Part shown: piece by piece, positions 1 through 8,255 of the stretch | Layout: each line of letters starts with the position of its first letter | Position numbering within the stretch: position 1 is the first letter of the stretch | NCBI RefSeq assembly: GCF_030269485.1 | Contig: NZ_BSTL01000008.1 | Location: 62,001-126,000 of the forward strand | Direction of reading: 5' to 3' | DNA length: 64,000 nucleotides | From: Actinoplanes sp. NBRC 103695 | GTDB taxonomy: Bacteria; Actinomycetota; Actinomycetes; Mycobacteriales; Micromonosporaceae | Program-made: the position numbers and the translations under genes | The notes under the pieces: generated by a model | What the model saw: only the letters and a program-made list of their open reading frames with translations | What the model was told of the DNA's origin: nothing | Database searches by the model: none

Positions 1-587
1 GCCTCGGCGTCACCGATGGTCACCCAGCCGTCGCCGTGCTTCGCCGCCAGCCGCAGGGAACGCGGGCCGTTGGCGGCCACGATCATCGGCGTACGCGGCT
101 GCTGCACCGGGCCGGGCAGGTTCCGGGCGTCCACCGCGGTGTAGTAGTCACCCTGGAACGAGATGTGGTCCTCGCCCAGCAGCCGCCCGGTCAGCTCGAG
201 GAACTCGGCGAACCGGTCGACCCGCTCGCGCGCGCTGAGCTCGGTGCCGCCGAGCACGCTGGTGTCGTGGCCGGTGCCGCCCGCGCCGACGCCGAGCAGC
301 AGCCGGCCCTGCGAGATGTCGTCCAGGGCCAGCACCGAGCGGACGAACGGGACCGGGTGCCGGAAGTTCGGTGAGGCGACGTACGTGCCCAGCCTGATCC
401 GCCGGGTGGCCATCGCCGCGGCGGTGAGGGTCGGCACGGCGTCGAACCACGGCCCGTCGACCAGGTCGCGCCAGCCGATGTGGTCGTAGGTCCAGGCGTG
501 GTCGAAGCCGTACTCCTCGGCGCGCCGCCAGCGCCGGCCGGCGATCGACCAGCGTTCGTCGGGAAGGATCACGATGCCGATGCGCAT
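1..587 (-). CDS. LLM-class F420-dependent oxidoreductase (partial, C-terminus off the window)
   Basis: The reading frame opens at an ATG at 587 (MRIGIVILPDERW) and stays open to the window edge, so about 195 N-terminal residues are present. The N-terminal strand followed by WSIAGRRWRRAEEYGFDHAW and YDHIGW, then RIRLGTYVASPNFRHPV and GRLLLGVGAGG, is the usual layout of bacterial luciferase-like flavin or F420 oxidoreductases with a TIM barrel. The substrate cannot be told from this part. It lies 48 bp downstream of a MarR gene on the same strand, so the two may be co-transcribed. A true F420 enzyme lies nearby at 4850, which makes F420 the likelier cofactor. Family assignment is firm and cofactor choice is inferred. 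Confidence 0.85.
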   Translation of the reverse strand, partial: MRIGIVILPDERWSIAGRRWRRAEEYGFDHAWTYDHIGWRDLVDGPWFDAVPTLTAAAMATRRIRLGTYVASPNFRHPVPFVRSVLALDDISQGRLLLGVGAGGTGHDTSVLGGTELSARERVDRFAEFLELTGRLLGEDHISFQGDYYTAVDARNLPGPVQQPRTPMIVAANGPRSLRLAAKHGDGWVTIGDAE

Positions 588-635
588 CGGATCAACTTAG
601 AGGGGCGGCTGGGCCGGGCTCGGAGCGGGAGCGGA

Positions 636-1103
636 TCAGGCCGTGCGTAACCCCGCGTCCTTACTGCTCCGGGTGCGGACCGCGGCGGCGTCGAACGCGT
701 CGAGAGCCCGCACCAGGTCGTTGCGTGACGAGGCCGTCATCCGTTCCAGCACCTCGGCCAGCGCCGCCTGCCGGGCCGCGCGCAGCTCGTCGAGCAGCCG
801 CTTGGCGGCGGGTGTCAGCAACAGTCGCACCTCGCGCCGGTCCCGTGGGTCGGGCACCCGGCGGAGCAGCCCGGTGGCCTCCAGACGGTCGCACAGCCGG
901 CTGGCCGAGGACGGCACCACGTCCAAGGCCTCGGCCAGGCGGCTCATGTTGGTCTCGGCGGACCGCGCGATGATCGTCAGCACGCGGAGCTGGGTGGGCG
1001 GTATCGCGGGAGTCTGTGCCATCCGCGCCGTGTCGAGCACGGACAGCAGCGACTCGACCGCCGACTCGACTGCCGCCGCGGCGGCGTCGGGCGCGTGATT
1101 CAT
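636..1103 (-). CDS. MarR-family transcriptional regulator
   Basis: The protein is 155 residues from the ATG at 1103 (MNHAPDAAAA). The frame is open further upstream, but the extra N-terminus is Arg/Thr-rich and runs toward the preceding gene, so the internal ATG is preferred. The winged helix is clear: PTQLRVLTIIARS, then a recognition-helix region with SMRL-like spacing (MSRLAEALDVVPSSASRLCDRLEATGLLRR) and a wing PDPRDRREVRLLLT. This matches MarR/SlyA repressors that bind palindromes as dimers and often respond to phenolic or oxidative signals. It sits between a phosphatase gene upstream and a luciferase-like oxidoreductase 48 bp downstream, which is its most likely target. No ligand can be assigned. 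Confidence 0.88.
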   Translation of the reverse strand: MNHAPDAAAAAVESAVESLLSVLDTARMAQTPAIPPTQLRVLTIIARSAETNMSRLAEALDVVPSSASRLCDRLEATGLLRRVPDPRDRREVRLLLTPAAKRLLDELRAARQAALAEVLERMTASSRNDLVRALDAFDAAAVRTRSSKDAGLRTA

Positions 1104-1182
1104 GCCGATCCTTCGTGCTGCGTCGACGGGGGTTGCGCTGTCACTACCCTCTCGCGGGCCGGTCCAAGCCTCGCCCCGCCGA

Positions 1183-2325
1183 TCAGCGCCGCCAGTCGAG
1201 GCACACGATGACTGCGTCGTCGGCCGGGTCCGTGCCCGCATGGTATTCACGCAGACTACGCATCACCGTACCGATCGCCTCGGTTGCGGGCTGCAGCCGA
1301 GTGCGGCGCAAGGCGCTCAGCAGCCCGGAGCCGCCGAACTCCGCGCGCCCGGACGGGGCCGCCGCGTGCACACCGTCGCTGACCACGAGCAGGCGGTCAC
1401 CGGGCTCGAGGCTGAAATGCTGGGGCTCGTACCGGGAGTCGCCGAACATGCCGAGCGGCAGCTGCTGCTCGAGCTCGATCGGCCGGATCTCGCCGTCGCG
1501 GGCGACCATCGCCTTGGGCGACCCGGCGTCGACCGCCTCGACCCGGCCGCCGACCAGGTCGATCTCCAGCAGCAGGGTGGCCGCGTGCCCGTGGCCGCCG
1601 GCCCTGGACCAGATCGCGTCGGAAGCGAGCTCGGCCTGCTCGACCAGGTTGGCGCCGGAGCGGCGGGCGTTGCGCATGGCGTTGACCGCGGTGGTGGTGA
1701 GCAGCGCGGCGGCCAGCCCGTCGCCGAATCCGTTGAGCACGGTGACGGTGAGCCGGTCGCCGTCCAGCGACCAGTCGAAGTGGTCGCCGTGCACGTCGTA
1801 CGCCGGCTCGAGCTGACCGGCGAGCAGGAAGCGGTCGTCGCCGAGGGAGGAACCGGGCAGCAGGTTCCACTGCAACTCGGCGGCCATGGTGAGGCGCTGG
1901 CGGCGCTGCACGCGGGCGTACCGGTCGGTGTCGCCGTTGGCGGCGCGCAGGGCGACGGCCAGCTCGTCGGCGATGCCCGCGAACGTCTCGGTCAGCCCGT
2001 TGCCGGCCGGCAGCGCGGTGTCGACCACCAGCACGCCGAGCCGCTCACCCCAGACCGTGATCGGCAGGTGCACCCGGTTGCTCCGGCCGACGCCGATGTC
2101 GGTGACCGGCCGCTGGCTGCCGAAGCAGCGCAGGGCGAGGGTGCCGGCCGCGGGTCCGTCCGGGTCGAGGACGGGCCACAGTCCGGTACGCGTGAGGTCG
2201 GACAGCAGCACCTCCACCCGGCCGGCGGCATGGTGCTGACGCAGTTGGTCCGCCACCAGCTCGGGCAGCCGGTCGGGAGGCGTGGCACGCAGCAGGACGC
2301 CGATCGGCGTGGGGCCTTCGGACAC
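1183..2325 (-). CDS. SpoIIE-type PP2C serine phosphatase with N-terminal GAF-like sensor
   Basis: The start is chosen at a GTG at 2325 (VSEGPTPIGV) because AGGAG lies 10 bases upstream at 2336-2340; the frame is open further up but without a better site. About 380 residues. Residues 10-170 look like a GAF-type ligand domain (PLVADQLRQHHAAG, VHLPITVWGERLGVLVVDTALP). Residues 190-380 are a PP2C_SIG domain: LAGQLEPAYDVHGDHFDW, LLLEIDLVGG, DAGSPKAMVARDGEIRPI and PGDRLLVVSDGV. Metal-binding Asp residues are in place. Such phosphatases act on phosphorylated anti-sigma antagonists in partner switching. The gene follows an RsbW-like anti-sigma ATPase on the same strand, consistent with one module. 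No STAS antagonist is seen nearby. Confidence 0.85.
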   Translation of the reverse strand: MSEGPTPIGVLLRATPPDRLPELVADQLRQHHAAGRVEVLLSDLTRTGLWPVLDPDGPAAGTLALRCFGSQRPVTDIGVGRSNRVHLPITVWGERLGVLVVDTALPAGNGLTETFAGIADELAVALRAANGDTDRYARVQRRQRLTMAAELQWNLLPGSSLGDDRFLLAGQLEPAYDVHGDHFDWSLDGDRLTVTVLNGFGDGLAAALLTTTAVNAMRNARRSGANLVEQAELASDAIWSRAGGHGHAATLLLEIDLVGGRVEAVDAGSPKAMVARDGEIRPIELEQQLPLGMFGDSRYEPQHFSLEPGDRLLVVSDGVHAAAPSGRAEFGGSGLLSALRRTRLQPATEAIGTVMRSLREYHAGTDPADDAVIVCLDWRR

Positions 2326-2445
2326 TGTGCGGACGCTCCTTCCGTGACTGAGCGGGACTGAAGTTGCTCTGCGGCACCATTTGCTATGGGGCAAGAATGA
2401 TGGCACGCCAATGGGGCAGCCCACCGAGCGGGGGCTGGAGATCGC

Positions 2446-2850
2446 TCAGGCGAACGACTTCTCGAAGTGGATCAGACTGCCGTGCCGGGGCACCGAATGC
2501 AGACGCACGTTTTCGCTGAGCGCCCTGATCAGGTACAGCCCGCGGCCGTTCTCGTTCCGGTCGCCCGGCCTGCCGTCCTCGGCGGCGTCCGGATCGAAAC
2601 CGGCGCCGTCGTCGAGCACCTCGATCGCGCAACGCCGATCGGTGACGTCCAGGTGGACCTCGAACTTCGCGGCGCCCTCGGCGTGCTTGACCACGTTGGC
2701 GCAGGCCTCGGTGAGGGCGATCTCCAGATCATCGCCGGACTCCCGGTCCACCCGGATGATCGACAGGGCGGCGCGCAGCAACCTTCGCACGGCGGGAACA
2801 CTTCCCGCTTCGCGCGGCAGATCGAGCCGGACCGACATGCGCATGGTCAA
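2446..2850 (-). CDS. RsbW/SpoIIAB-like anti-sigma serine kinase (HATPase_c)
   Basis: This is a small GHKL ATPase of 134 residues. The N box reads EIALTEACANVVKHA, followed by a G1 box LDDGAGFDP and a G2-like NENGRGLYLI. These match anti-sigma kinases of the RsbW type rather than full histidine kinases, since no H box or receiver is present. GAGGG seven bases upstream of the TTG at 2850 favours that codon; an in-frame ATG at 2844 is the alternative. The SpoIIE-type phosphatase gene follows 120 bp downstream on the same strand. An ECF sigma factor gene starts divergently 134 bp away, but ECF factors are not normally RsbW clients, so its partner is unknown. Confidence 0.85.
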   Translation of the reverse strand: MTMRMSVRLDLPREAGSVPAVRRLLRAALSIIRVDRESGDDLEIALTEACANVVKHAEGAAKFEVHLDVTDRRCAIEVLDDGAGFDPDAAEDGRPGDRNENGRGLYLIRALSENVRLHSVPRHGSLIHFEKSFA

Positions 2851-2984
2851 GGAATGCCCTCTCGTGCCCGGGACTAATCACGGCCGTGCCCCAGGTCGCC
2901 CTCCCCGATTTCTGTTATCGGCCCTGAGCTGGACCGTCTCCCCCTCCTGAGTCATGATCTGATGCGCCACGGAGAGGTCAGCAC

Positions 2985-4781
2985 ATGCCGGAGCAACCCG
3001 ACACCGCCACCGTCGTCGCCGCCCGCGCGGGCGATCCGGACGCGGTGGACCGGCTCGTCGCCGGATACCTGCCGCTCGTCTACACGATCGTCGGCCGGGC
3101 CCTGGACGGGCACGCCGACGTGGACGACGTCGTGCAGGACGTCATGCTGCGGGTGCTGCGCAACCTCGGCGACCTGCGCGACCCGGCCGCGTTCCGGTCC
3201 TGGCTGGTGGCGATCACGGTCCGGCAGGTACGCGAGCGATACCGGGCCCGCCGCGGCGCGCCGGACGTCCTGCTGCCGGACGACGTCCGCGACCCCGGCG
3301 CCGACTTCACCGACCTGGCGATCACCCAGCTGGAGCTGTCCGGGCAGCGCCGGGAGACCGCCGAGGCGACCCGCTGGCTGGACGAGGACAACCGCGAGCT
3401 GCTGTCGCTGTGGTGGCTGGAGGCCTCCGGCGAGCTCACCCGGGACGAGATCGTCGAGGCGACCGGGGTGACCCGGCAGCACGCCGCGGTCCGCGTCCAG
3501 CGGATGAAGGGCCAGCTGGAGACCGCCCGCGTGGTGGTGCGCGCCCTCGCCGCCGACCCGCTCTGCCCCGAGCTGCGCGTCGTGCTGACCGGCTGGGACG
3601 GCCACCCCACTCCGCTGTGGCGCAAGCGCATCGCCCGGCACACCCGGGACTGCCGGGAGTGCGCGCCAGCCTGGAACGGCCTGGTCGCGGCCGAGCGCCT
3701 GCTGGCCGGCATGGCCCTGATCCCGGCGCCCTTCGCGGTCAAGGGCGCCGCCCTGATCACCGGCGGCGCCCACGCGGGCGGGCACGCGGCGCTGGCGGGG
3801 AAGATCGCCTTCGGGATGAGCCGCCGGGTGCTCACCGCCGTGCTGTCCACCACGGCGGTCGCCGGTGGCGGCGCCGCGGTCGTGGTGCACAACCAGCACG
3901 ATGAGCCACCGGCCGCTCGCGCCGCTGTGGTCGTACCCTCGAAGGCGCCTGCGCCCAAGATCAGCCTGCCGCCGCCGACCAAGGCCGTGCCGACGCCGAA
4001 GAAGACCAGCGCCAAGGCGAAGCCGGCGCCGGTCACGAAGGGGACCACGCCGAAGAAGGGCGCGGCGGTCTGGAAGTTCGACGGCTCCAAGGGCGCGCTC
4101 GCCGACGTCGGCGCGAGCTGGTACTACACCTGGGGCTCCAACAACAACGAGATCCCCGGGCCGGCCGGCGTCGAGTTCGTGCCGATAATCTGGGACGAGC
4201 GCAACGTCACCACGGGCACCCTGGCCGAGGCGAAGCGCGAGGGCGACGGCACGCTGCTCGGCTTCAACGAGCCGGACATGCAGGGCCAGGCCGACATGAC
4301 CGTCGAGCAGGCACTGGCGAAGTGGCCCGAGCTGGAGAAGACCGGCATGCGGCTGGGCAGCCCGGCGGTCGCCTTCGGCGGCGACCAAGAGAACGGCTGG
4401 CTGGACCGCTTCATGGACGGCGCGAAGGCGAAGGGCCTGGACGTCGACTTCATCACGGTGCACTGGTACGGCTCGGACTTCAGCGACGCCGCGGTCGGGC
4501 AGTTCCTCGGGTACGTCGACGCGGTGCACAAGAAGTACGGCAAGCCGGTCTGGGTCACCGAGTACGGCCTGATCAACTTCGGCGGCAGCCCGAAATATCC
4601 GAACACCGGGCAGATCGTCGCGTTCATCAAGGGCAGCACGGCCGGCCTGGAGAAGCGTTCGTACGTCGAGCGGTACGCGTGGTTCGGCCTCCCGGCGGTC
4701 GGTGACAGCGTGGACTTCGGGTTGTACTCCGACAGCGATACACCCACCGAGGCGGGCAAGGCGTACCGCGCGGCGGGGTGA
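2985..4781 (+). CDS. ECF sigma factor fused to zinc-finger anti-sigma, membrane segment and GH128-like glycosyl hydrolase
   Basis: The protein has 598 residues, far longer than a usual ECF factor (about 200). Residues 1-90 hold sigma region 2 (DVDDVVQDVMLRVLRNL) and 125-180 hold region 4 (ELLSLWWLEASGELTRDEIVEATGV). Residues 219-226 are a zinc anti-sigma motif, H219-x3-C223-x2-C226. A hydrophobic helix spans about 281-301. A Pro/Lys/Thr linker at 318-360 precedes an Asl1-like (GH128) domain at 363-598 with GFNEPD (E429, expected acid/base) and WVTEYG (E526, expected nucleophile). ECF factors with long C-terminal extensions are known in Actinobacteria. The fusion implies a membrane-tethered sigma factor with an outside sugar-binding or wall-sensing domain. 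GGAGAGG lies upstream of the ATG. Confidence 0.9.
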   Translation: MPEQPDTATVVAARAGDPDAVDRLVAGYLPLVYTIVGRALDGHADVDDVVQDVMLRVLRNLGDLRDPAAFRSWLVAITVRQVRERYRARRGAPDVLLPDDVRDPGADFTDLAITQLELSGQRRETAEATRWLDEDNRELLSLWWLEASGELTRDEIVEATGVTRQHAAVRVQRMKGQLETARVVVRALAADPLCPELRVVLTGWDGHPTPLWRKRIARHTRDCRECAPAWNGLVAAERLLAGMALIPAPFAVKGAALITGGAHAGGHAALAGKIAFGMSRRVLTAVLSTTAVAGGGAAVVVHNQHDEPPAARAAVVVPSKAPAPKISLPPPTKAVPTPKKTSAKAKPAPVTKGTTPKKGAAVWKFDGSKGALADVGASWYYTWGSNNNEIPGPAGVEFVPIIWDERNVTTGTLAEAKREGDGTLLGFNEPDMQGQADMTVEQALAKWPELEKTGMRLGSPAVAFGGDQENGWLDRFMDGAKAKGLDVDFITVHWYGSDFSDAAVGQFLGYVDAVHKKYGKPVWVTEYGLINFGGSPKYPNTGQIVAFIKGSTAGLEKRSYVERYAWFGLPAVGDSVDFGLYSDSDTPTEAGKAYRAAG

Positions 4782-4849
4782 TCTCCGCCTCAGAATCGCG
4801 CCTGTGGATGGACGGGCCGGGCGGTAACGGGCGGGGATAGGGTCGATTC

Positions 4850-5848
4850 ATGATTCGGTTCGGCTACAAGGCCTCCGCGGAACAGTTCCCGCCCACCGAG
4901 CTGCTCGGCTACGGCGTCCGCGCCGAGGAGCTCGGCTTCGACTCGGTTTTCGTCAGCGACCACCTGCAGCCGTGGCGGCACGACGGCGGGCACGCTCCGG
5001 CGGCGCTGCCGTGGCTGGGTGCGCTCGCCGCGCGTACCGAGCGCGTCGCGATCGGCACCAGCGTGCTCACGCCGACGTTCCGCTACCACCCCGCCGTGGT
5101 CGCGCAGGCCTTCGCCACGCTCGGCTGCCTGGCGCCGGGCCGGGTGATCCTCGGGGTCGGCTCCGGCGAGTCGCTCAACGAGGTGCCGCTCGGCGCCGAG
5201 TGGCCGGACGGCAAGGAGCGCTTCGCCCGGCTCAAGGAAGCGGTCACGCTGATCAAGCAGCTCTGGGCCGAGGACCGGGTCGACTTCGAAGGTCAGTACT
5301 ACCGCACCGACAAGGCGACGATCTACGACAAGCCGGAGACGCCGGTGCCGGTCTACATCGGTGCGTCCGGCCCGGCCGCCACCCGGCTCGCCGGCCGCAT
5401 CTCCGACGGCTTCATCACCACCAGCGGCAAGGGCCACGAGCTCTACACCGACACGCTGCTGCCGGCGGTGCGCGAGGGCGCCGAAAAGGGTGGCAAGACG
5501 CTCGACGATCTCGACCTGATGATCGAGGTCAAGGTCTCCTTCGACCACGACCTGGAGGCGGCGCGGCAGGCCACGCACTACTGGGGCGCGCTGGCGCTGA
5601 CCCCGGAGGAGAAGCACAGCGTCGAGGACCCGATCGAGATGCAGCGCCGCGCCGACGCCCTCTCGGTCGACCGCACGGTGACCCGCTGGATCGTCTCGAC
5701 CGACCCCGAGGAGCACGCGGCCAAGGTCGCGGAATACCTGGACATGGGCTTCAAGCACCTGGTCTTCCACGCGCCGGGTCCCGACCAGGAGAAATTCCTC
5801 AAGCTCTACAGCGCCGAGGTGCTGCCCCGCCTGCGCGAGCGCGGCTGA
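4850..5848 (+). CDS. fgd: F420-dependent glucose-6-phosphate dehydrogenase
   Basis: The 332-residue protein follows mycobacterial Fgd1 closely. It starts with FGYKASAEQF, continues with VSDHLQPWRHDGGHAP, TSVLTPTFRYHPAVVAQAFAT, GVGSGESLNE, RWIVSTDPEE and HLVFHAPG. The Fgd1 catalytic residues His40, Trp44 and Glu109 correspond to H38, W42 and E107 here. The enzyme oxidises glucose-6-phosphate to 6-phosphogluconolactone while reducing cofactor F420, and so supplies F420H2 to luciferase-like enzymes such as those at 1-587 and 8256. Its 3' end overlaps by 43 bp a convergent reading frame (stop at 5806). A short gap separates it from the ECF fusion gene upstream. Confidence 0.95.
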   Translation: MIRFGYKASAEQFPPTELLGYGVRAEELGFDSVFVSDHLQPWRHDGGHAPAALPWLGALAARTERVAIGTSVLTPTFRYHPAVVAQAFATLGCLAPGRVILGVGSGESLNEVPLGAEWPDGKERFARLKEAVTLIKQLWAEDRVDFEGQYYRTDKATIYDKPETPVPVYIGASGPAATRLAGRISDGFITTSGKGHELYTDTLLPAVREGAEKGGKTLDDLDLMIEVKVSFDHDLEAARQATHYWGALALTPEEKHSVEDPIEMQRRADALSVDRTVTRWIVSTDPEEHAAKVAEYLDMGFKHLVFHAPGPDQEKFLKLYSAEVLPRLRERG

Positions 5849-6483
5849 CCGTCGGAGGCCCGGCGCGCGGTCCGTCGCCGCCGGGCGCCGATCCGCGCGG
5901 CGATCGCGGCGCCGGCCTGGGCCGAGGACAAACCTTCCGGGGGTACGCGGAGCAGCAACTCACCGACCGGCACGGGTCCGATCCGGAGCAGCAGCCATGC
6001 CCGCGTGACCGAGCCGCCGGCGATGTCCGGCAGCGGGTCGCGCAGGTCCACGCCGAGCACCACGGTCGGCTCGGGGCGCTCGGTCGGCTCTGACCATTCG
6101 GGCGCGCGCTGCTCGGACGCTCCGGGGTCGTCGGGCGCGCGCTGCTCGATCGGCTCGGGGGTGGGCCGCTCGGGCGCCTTGGGGTGAACGGGCGTGCCCT
6201 GCTCGGGTGCGCGTTGGCCGGGCTGTTCTGGCGCGCGCTCGGTGGGCTGTTCGGGCGGGCGCTGACCGGGCTGCTCGGGTGCGCGCTGGGTGGGCTGTTC
6301 GGGTGCGCGCTGACCGGGCTGCTCGGGTGCGCGCTGGGTGGGCTGCTCGGGTGCGCGCCGGCGGGGGACGTGCGGGCGCCAGCCCGGCTCGCCGGGGAAC
6401 GGCCGGTCGCCGCTGCGGCCCTGCTGCAGGGCGCGCGGCGCCGGAGGGGCGGCGTTCATCAGGCGGCTCATGAGCTCGCTCAT
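5806..6483 (-). CDS. Orphan glycosyltransferase-type N-terminal domain with octapeptide repeats
   Basis: The ATG at 6483 overlaps the stop of the upstream glycosyltransferase in an ATGA, a strong sign of translational coupling. The 225-residue product has a Pro/Arg/Gln-rich first half with seven near-identical octapeptides (RAPEQPTQ/RAPEQPGQ), then a folded-looking section: VVLGVDLRDPLPDIAGG, TRAWLLLRIGPVPVGELLLRVPPEGLSSAQAGAAIAARI. From memory, that section resembles the small N-terminal domain found before the catalytic domain in some actinobacterial glycosyltransferases. Here it ends in an Arg-rich tail overlapping the 3' end of fgd, with no catalytic domain. It may be a truncated enzyme or a stand-alone partner of the coupled glycosyltransferase. 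Function unknown. Confidence 0.6.
   Translation of the reverse strand: MSELMSRLMNAAPPAPRALQQGRSGDRPFPGEPGWRPHVPRRRAPEQPTQRAPEQPGQRAPEQPTQRAPEQPGQRPPEQPTERAPEQPGQRAPEQGTPVHPKAPERPTPEPIEQRAPDDPGASEQRAPEWSEPTERPEPTVVLGVDLRDPLPDIAGGSVTRAWLLLRIGPVPVGELLLRVPPEGLSSAQAGAAIAARIGARRRRTARRASDGQPRSRRRGSTSAL
6192..6360. repeat. 24-nt coding tandem repeat (7 copies)
   Basis: Seven copies of a 24-nt unit lie head to tail, encoding the octapeptide RAPEQP(T/G)Q on the minus strand. PTQ and PGQ versions alternate, giving a 48-nt higher-order period. Copies are nearly identical at DNA level, suggesting recent slippage or unequal exchange. Confidence 0.9.
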
Positions 6484-7988
6484 CGGGTCCGGCGTTCGCC
6501 GGGGATCGCGCGCGGGCTCGCGGGACGTCCCGCGAAGGGCATGTTGTCGTCCGAGCCGGCGCGGGGAAGTCCCGGCGGCTGGTGATGGCCGCGGCGGTCG
6601 TAGGCGTGCGGGTCGGGCCGGCGCTGGTCGTGAGCGCGCGGCGGGTCGGGCTGGCGCTGGTCCTGGGGTTGCTGGTCCAGGCGCGGCAGCTGGTGGGGGC
6701 GCTGTTCGATGGCGCGGGGCGGCTCGTGGCTGCGCCGGTCGTCGGCGTCCAGGCGGCGGCGGCCACCGCCCACCTCGCGGGGCACCCCGTCCACGGGCAG
6801 GGCGCCGGTGTCGTAGATCTCGGTGCGGTGCACGCCGGTGTCGTACACGCCGGTGCGGTGCACGCCCGTGTCGTAGACGGCGCTGCTGCGCAAGGCGCCG
6901 TCCTGCACGCGGTGCACGCCGCTCTCGTAGACGCCGCTGCGGCGGTGAGCGCTGTTGGCGATCAGGTCCTCGGTGCGGTGCTGACCGACCGAGTCGGCCC
7001 AGTCGGGGCGCGGGCCGGGATACGGCCGCCGGGGCCGCGCCTCGGGCAGCGACGTCCCGTGCGGTGCGTCGGGCAGGGACGGCCGGTGCGGTGCGTCGGG
7101 CAGGGACCGCTGGGGCGGGGCCTCGGGCAGGGACCGCTGGGGCGGGGCCTCGGGCAGGGCGTGCCGGCCCGTGGTCCGTTCGGCCGCGGTTCGCGTGCTC
7201 CGGGCGTACCCCTGCTCGGTCTTGCTCCCGGTCCGGGAGACCCGCCGCTGCTCCGCCCGCAGGACCCGGCGCCCCCGCATGATCCGGGCGAAGGCCCGGC
7301 GCCGCCGCGCGCCGTGGATCCGCGGGTAGCGCACCACCGCGATCTCCACCACCCGCAGCCCGAGCGCCGCCATCCGCACCGCGATCATCGGGTTGATCTC
7401 CGGGCCGTCGCCCCACACGGTCTGGCCGCGGCGCAGGCCGGGCTGCTCCGGGGCGGGCAGGTCGAAGTCGTCCAGGGTGGCGCGCCAGAACGCGTGGTAG
7501 CCGGAGCCCACGTCGGTATAACGGGTGCCGAACGCCTTGTTCACCTGGCGGCGGAGGTGGTGGTCCCCGGCGATCTCCAGGCGGCCGGCCTCCAGATCGC
7601 CGCCGCGGCCCCGGAACCGGGAACCGTGCGCCGCGTCCGCGCCGCCGGACAGTGCCTGCACGAACCGGGGGATGTCGCTCGGATCGCAGGATCCGTCCGC
7701 GCTCATCAGGACCACGATGTCCCCCCGGCTCGCCGCGATGCCACAGGCCAGAGCGTTGCCCTTGCCGGAACGGGTCTGCCGGACCACATGTGTGCCCGCC
7801 CGGGTCTGCCGGGCCACGGCGACCGTGTCGTCGGACGAGCCGCCGTCGACCACGATCACCTCGTCCACCAGCGCGGGGAGGCCTTGCAGGACGTGCGAGA
7901 TGTTGGCTGCTTCGTCCAGCGCCGGGAGGACCACGCTCACGGTGGGGCCGTCGCGCTGCGCACCGGGTGCGGGCGGCGAAGGAGGCAT
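6480..7988 (-). CDS. Family 2 glycosyltransferase with long repetitive C-terminal tail
   Basis: The first 250 residues form a GT-A domain: VSVVLPALDEAANISHVLQ, VDEVIVVDGGSSDDTVAVA, RQTRSGKGNALACGI, VVLMSADGSCDPSDIP (the metal-binding acidic motif reads SADGS), and GSRFRGRG. This resembles dolichol-phosphate-mannose-synthase-like or wall glycosyltransferases, but no membrane helices follow. Residues 250-502 are a low-complexity Arg/Pro/Ala/His tail with nonapeptides such as SLPEAPPQR and decapeptides such as VYDTGVHRTG. GAGGAG seven or so bases upstream supports the ATG at 7988. The stop overlaps the ATG of the next gene (ATGA). The tail is probably disordered and its role is unknown. Confidence 0.85.
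   Translation of the reverse strand: MPPSPPAPGAQRDGPTVSVVLPALDEAANISHVLQGLPALVDEVIVVDGGSSDDTVAVARQTRAGTHVVRQTRSGKGNALACGIAASRGDIVVLMSADGSCDPSDIPRFVQALSGGADAAHGSRFRGRGGDLEAGRLEIAGDHHLRRQVNKAFGTRYTDVGSGYHAFWRATLDDFDLPAPEQPGLRRGQTVWGDGPEINPMIAVRMAALGLRVVEIAVVRYPRIHGARRRRAFARIMRGRRVLRAEQRRVSRTGSKTEQGYARSTRTAAERTTGRHALPEAPPQRSLPEAPPQRSLPDAPHRPSLPDAPHGTSLPEARPRRPYPGPRPDWADSVGQHRTEDLIANSAHRRSGVYESGVHRVQDGALRSSAVYDTGVHRTGVYDTGVHRTEIYDTGALPVDGVPREVGGGRRRLDADDRRSHEPPRAIEQRPHQLPRLDQQPQDQRQPDPPRAHDQRRPDPHAYDRRGHHQPPGLPRAGSDDNMPFAGRPASPRAIPGERRTR
7041..7175. repeat. 27-nt coding tandem repeat (5 copies)
   Basis: Repeat starts fall exactly every 27 bases at 7041, 7068, 7095, 7122 and 7149. On the minus strand they encode the nonapeptide family (A/S)LP(E/D)APxxx in the glycosyltransferase tail. 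A second 30-nt repeat in the same tail, near 6805-6880, encodes VYDTGVHRTG. Confidence 0.9.
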
Positions 7989-8255
7989 GGGCGGTGGCTC
8001 CTCGGCATGCGAACGGGATGCTTCTGCGTACGGATCAAGGTCAACCTAACAAGCCGCTACCCTCGGTCAACTCACCGAAACGGATGACCGTCTCCGTCAA
8101 CCGGACCAGGTCTCCTAGCTGGGCATATTCACTTCCCGCACCGATAGGTCACCGACACGAAGAGTCACTTTCTACCGGACTTGGACGGGCAAGCCCGGGT
8201 AAACCGGACGCTCGTTCGTCCGGGATGTCCGTCGATCCGGGGATACTGTTCCGAT

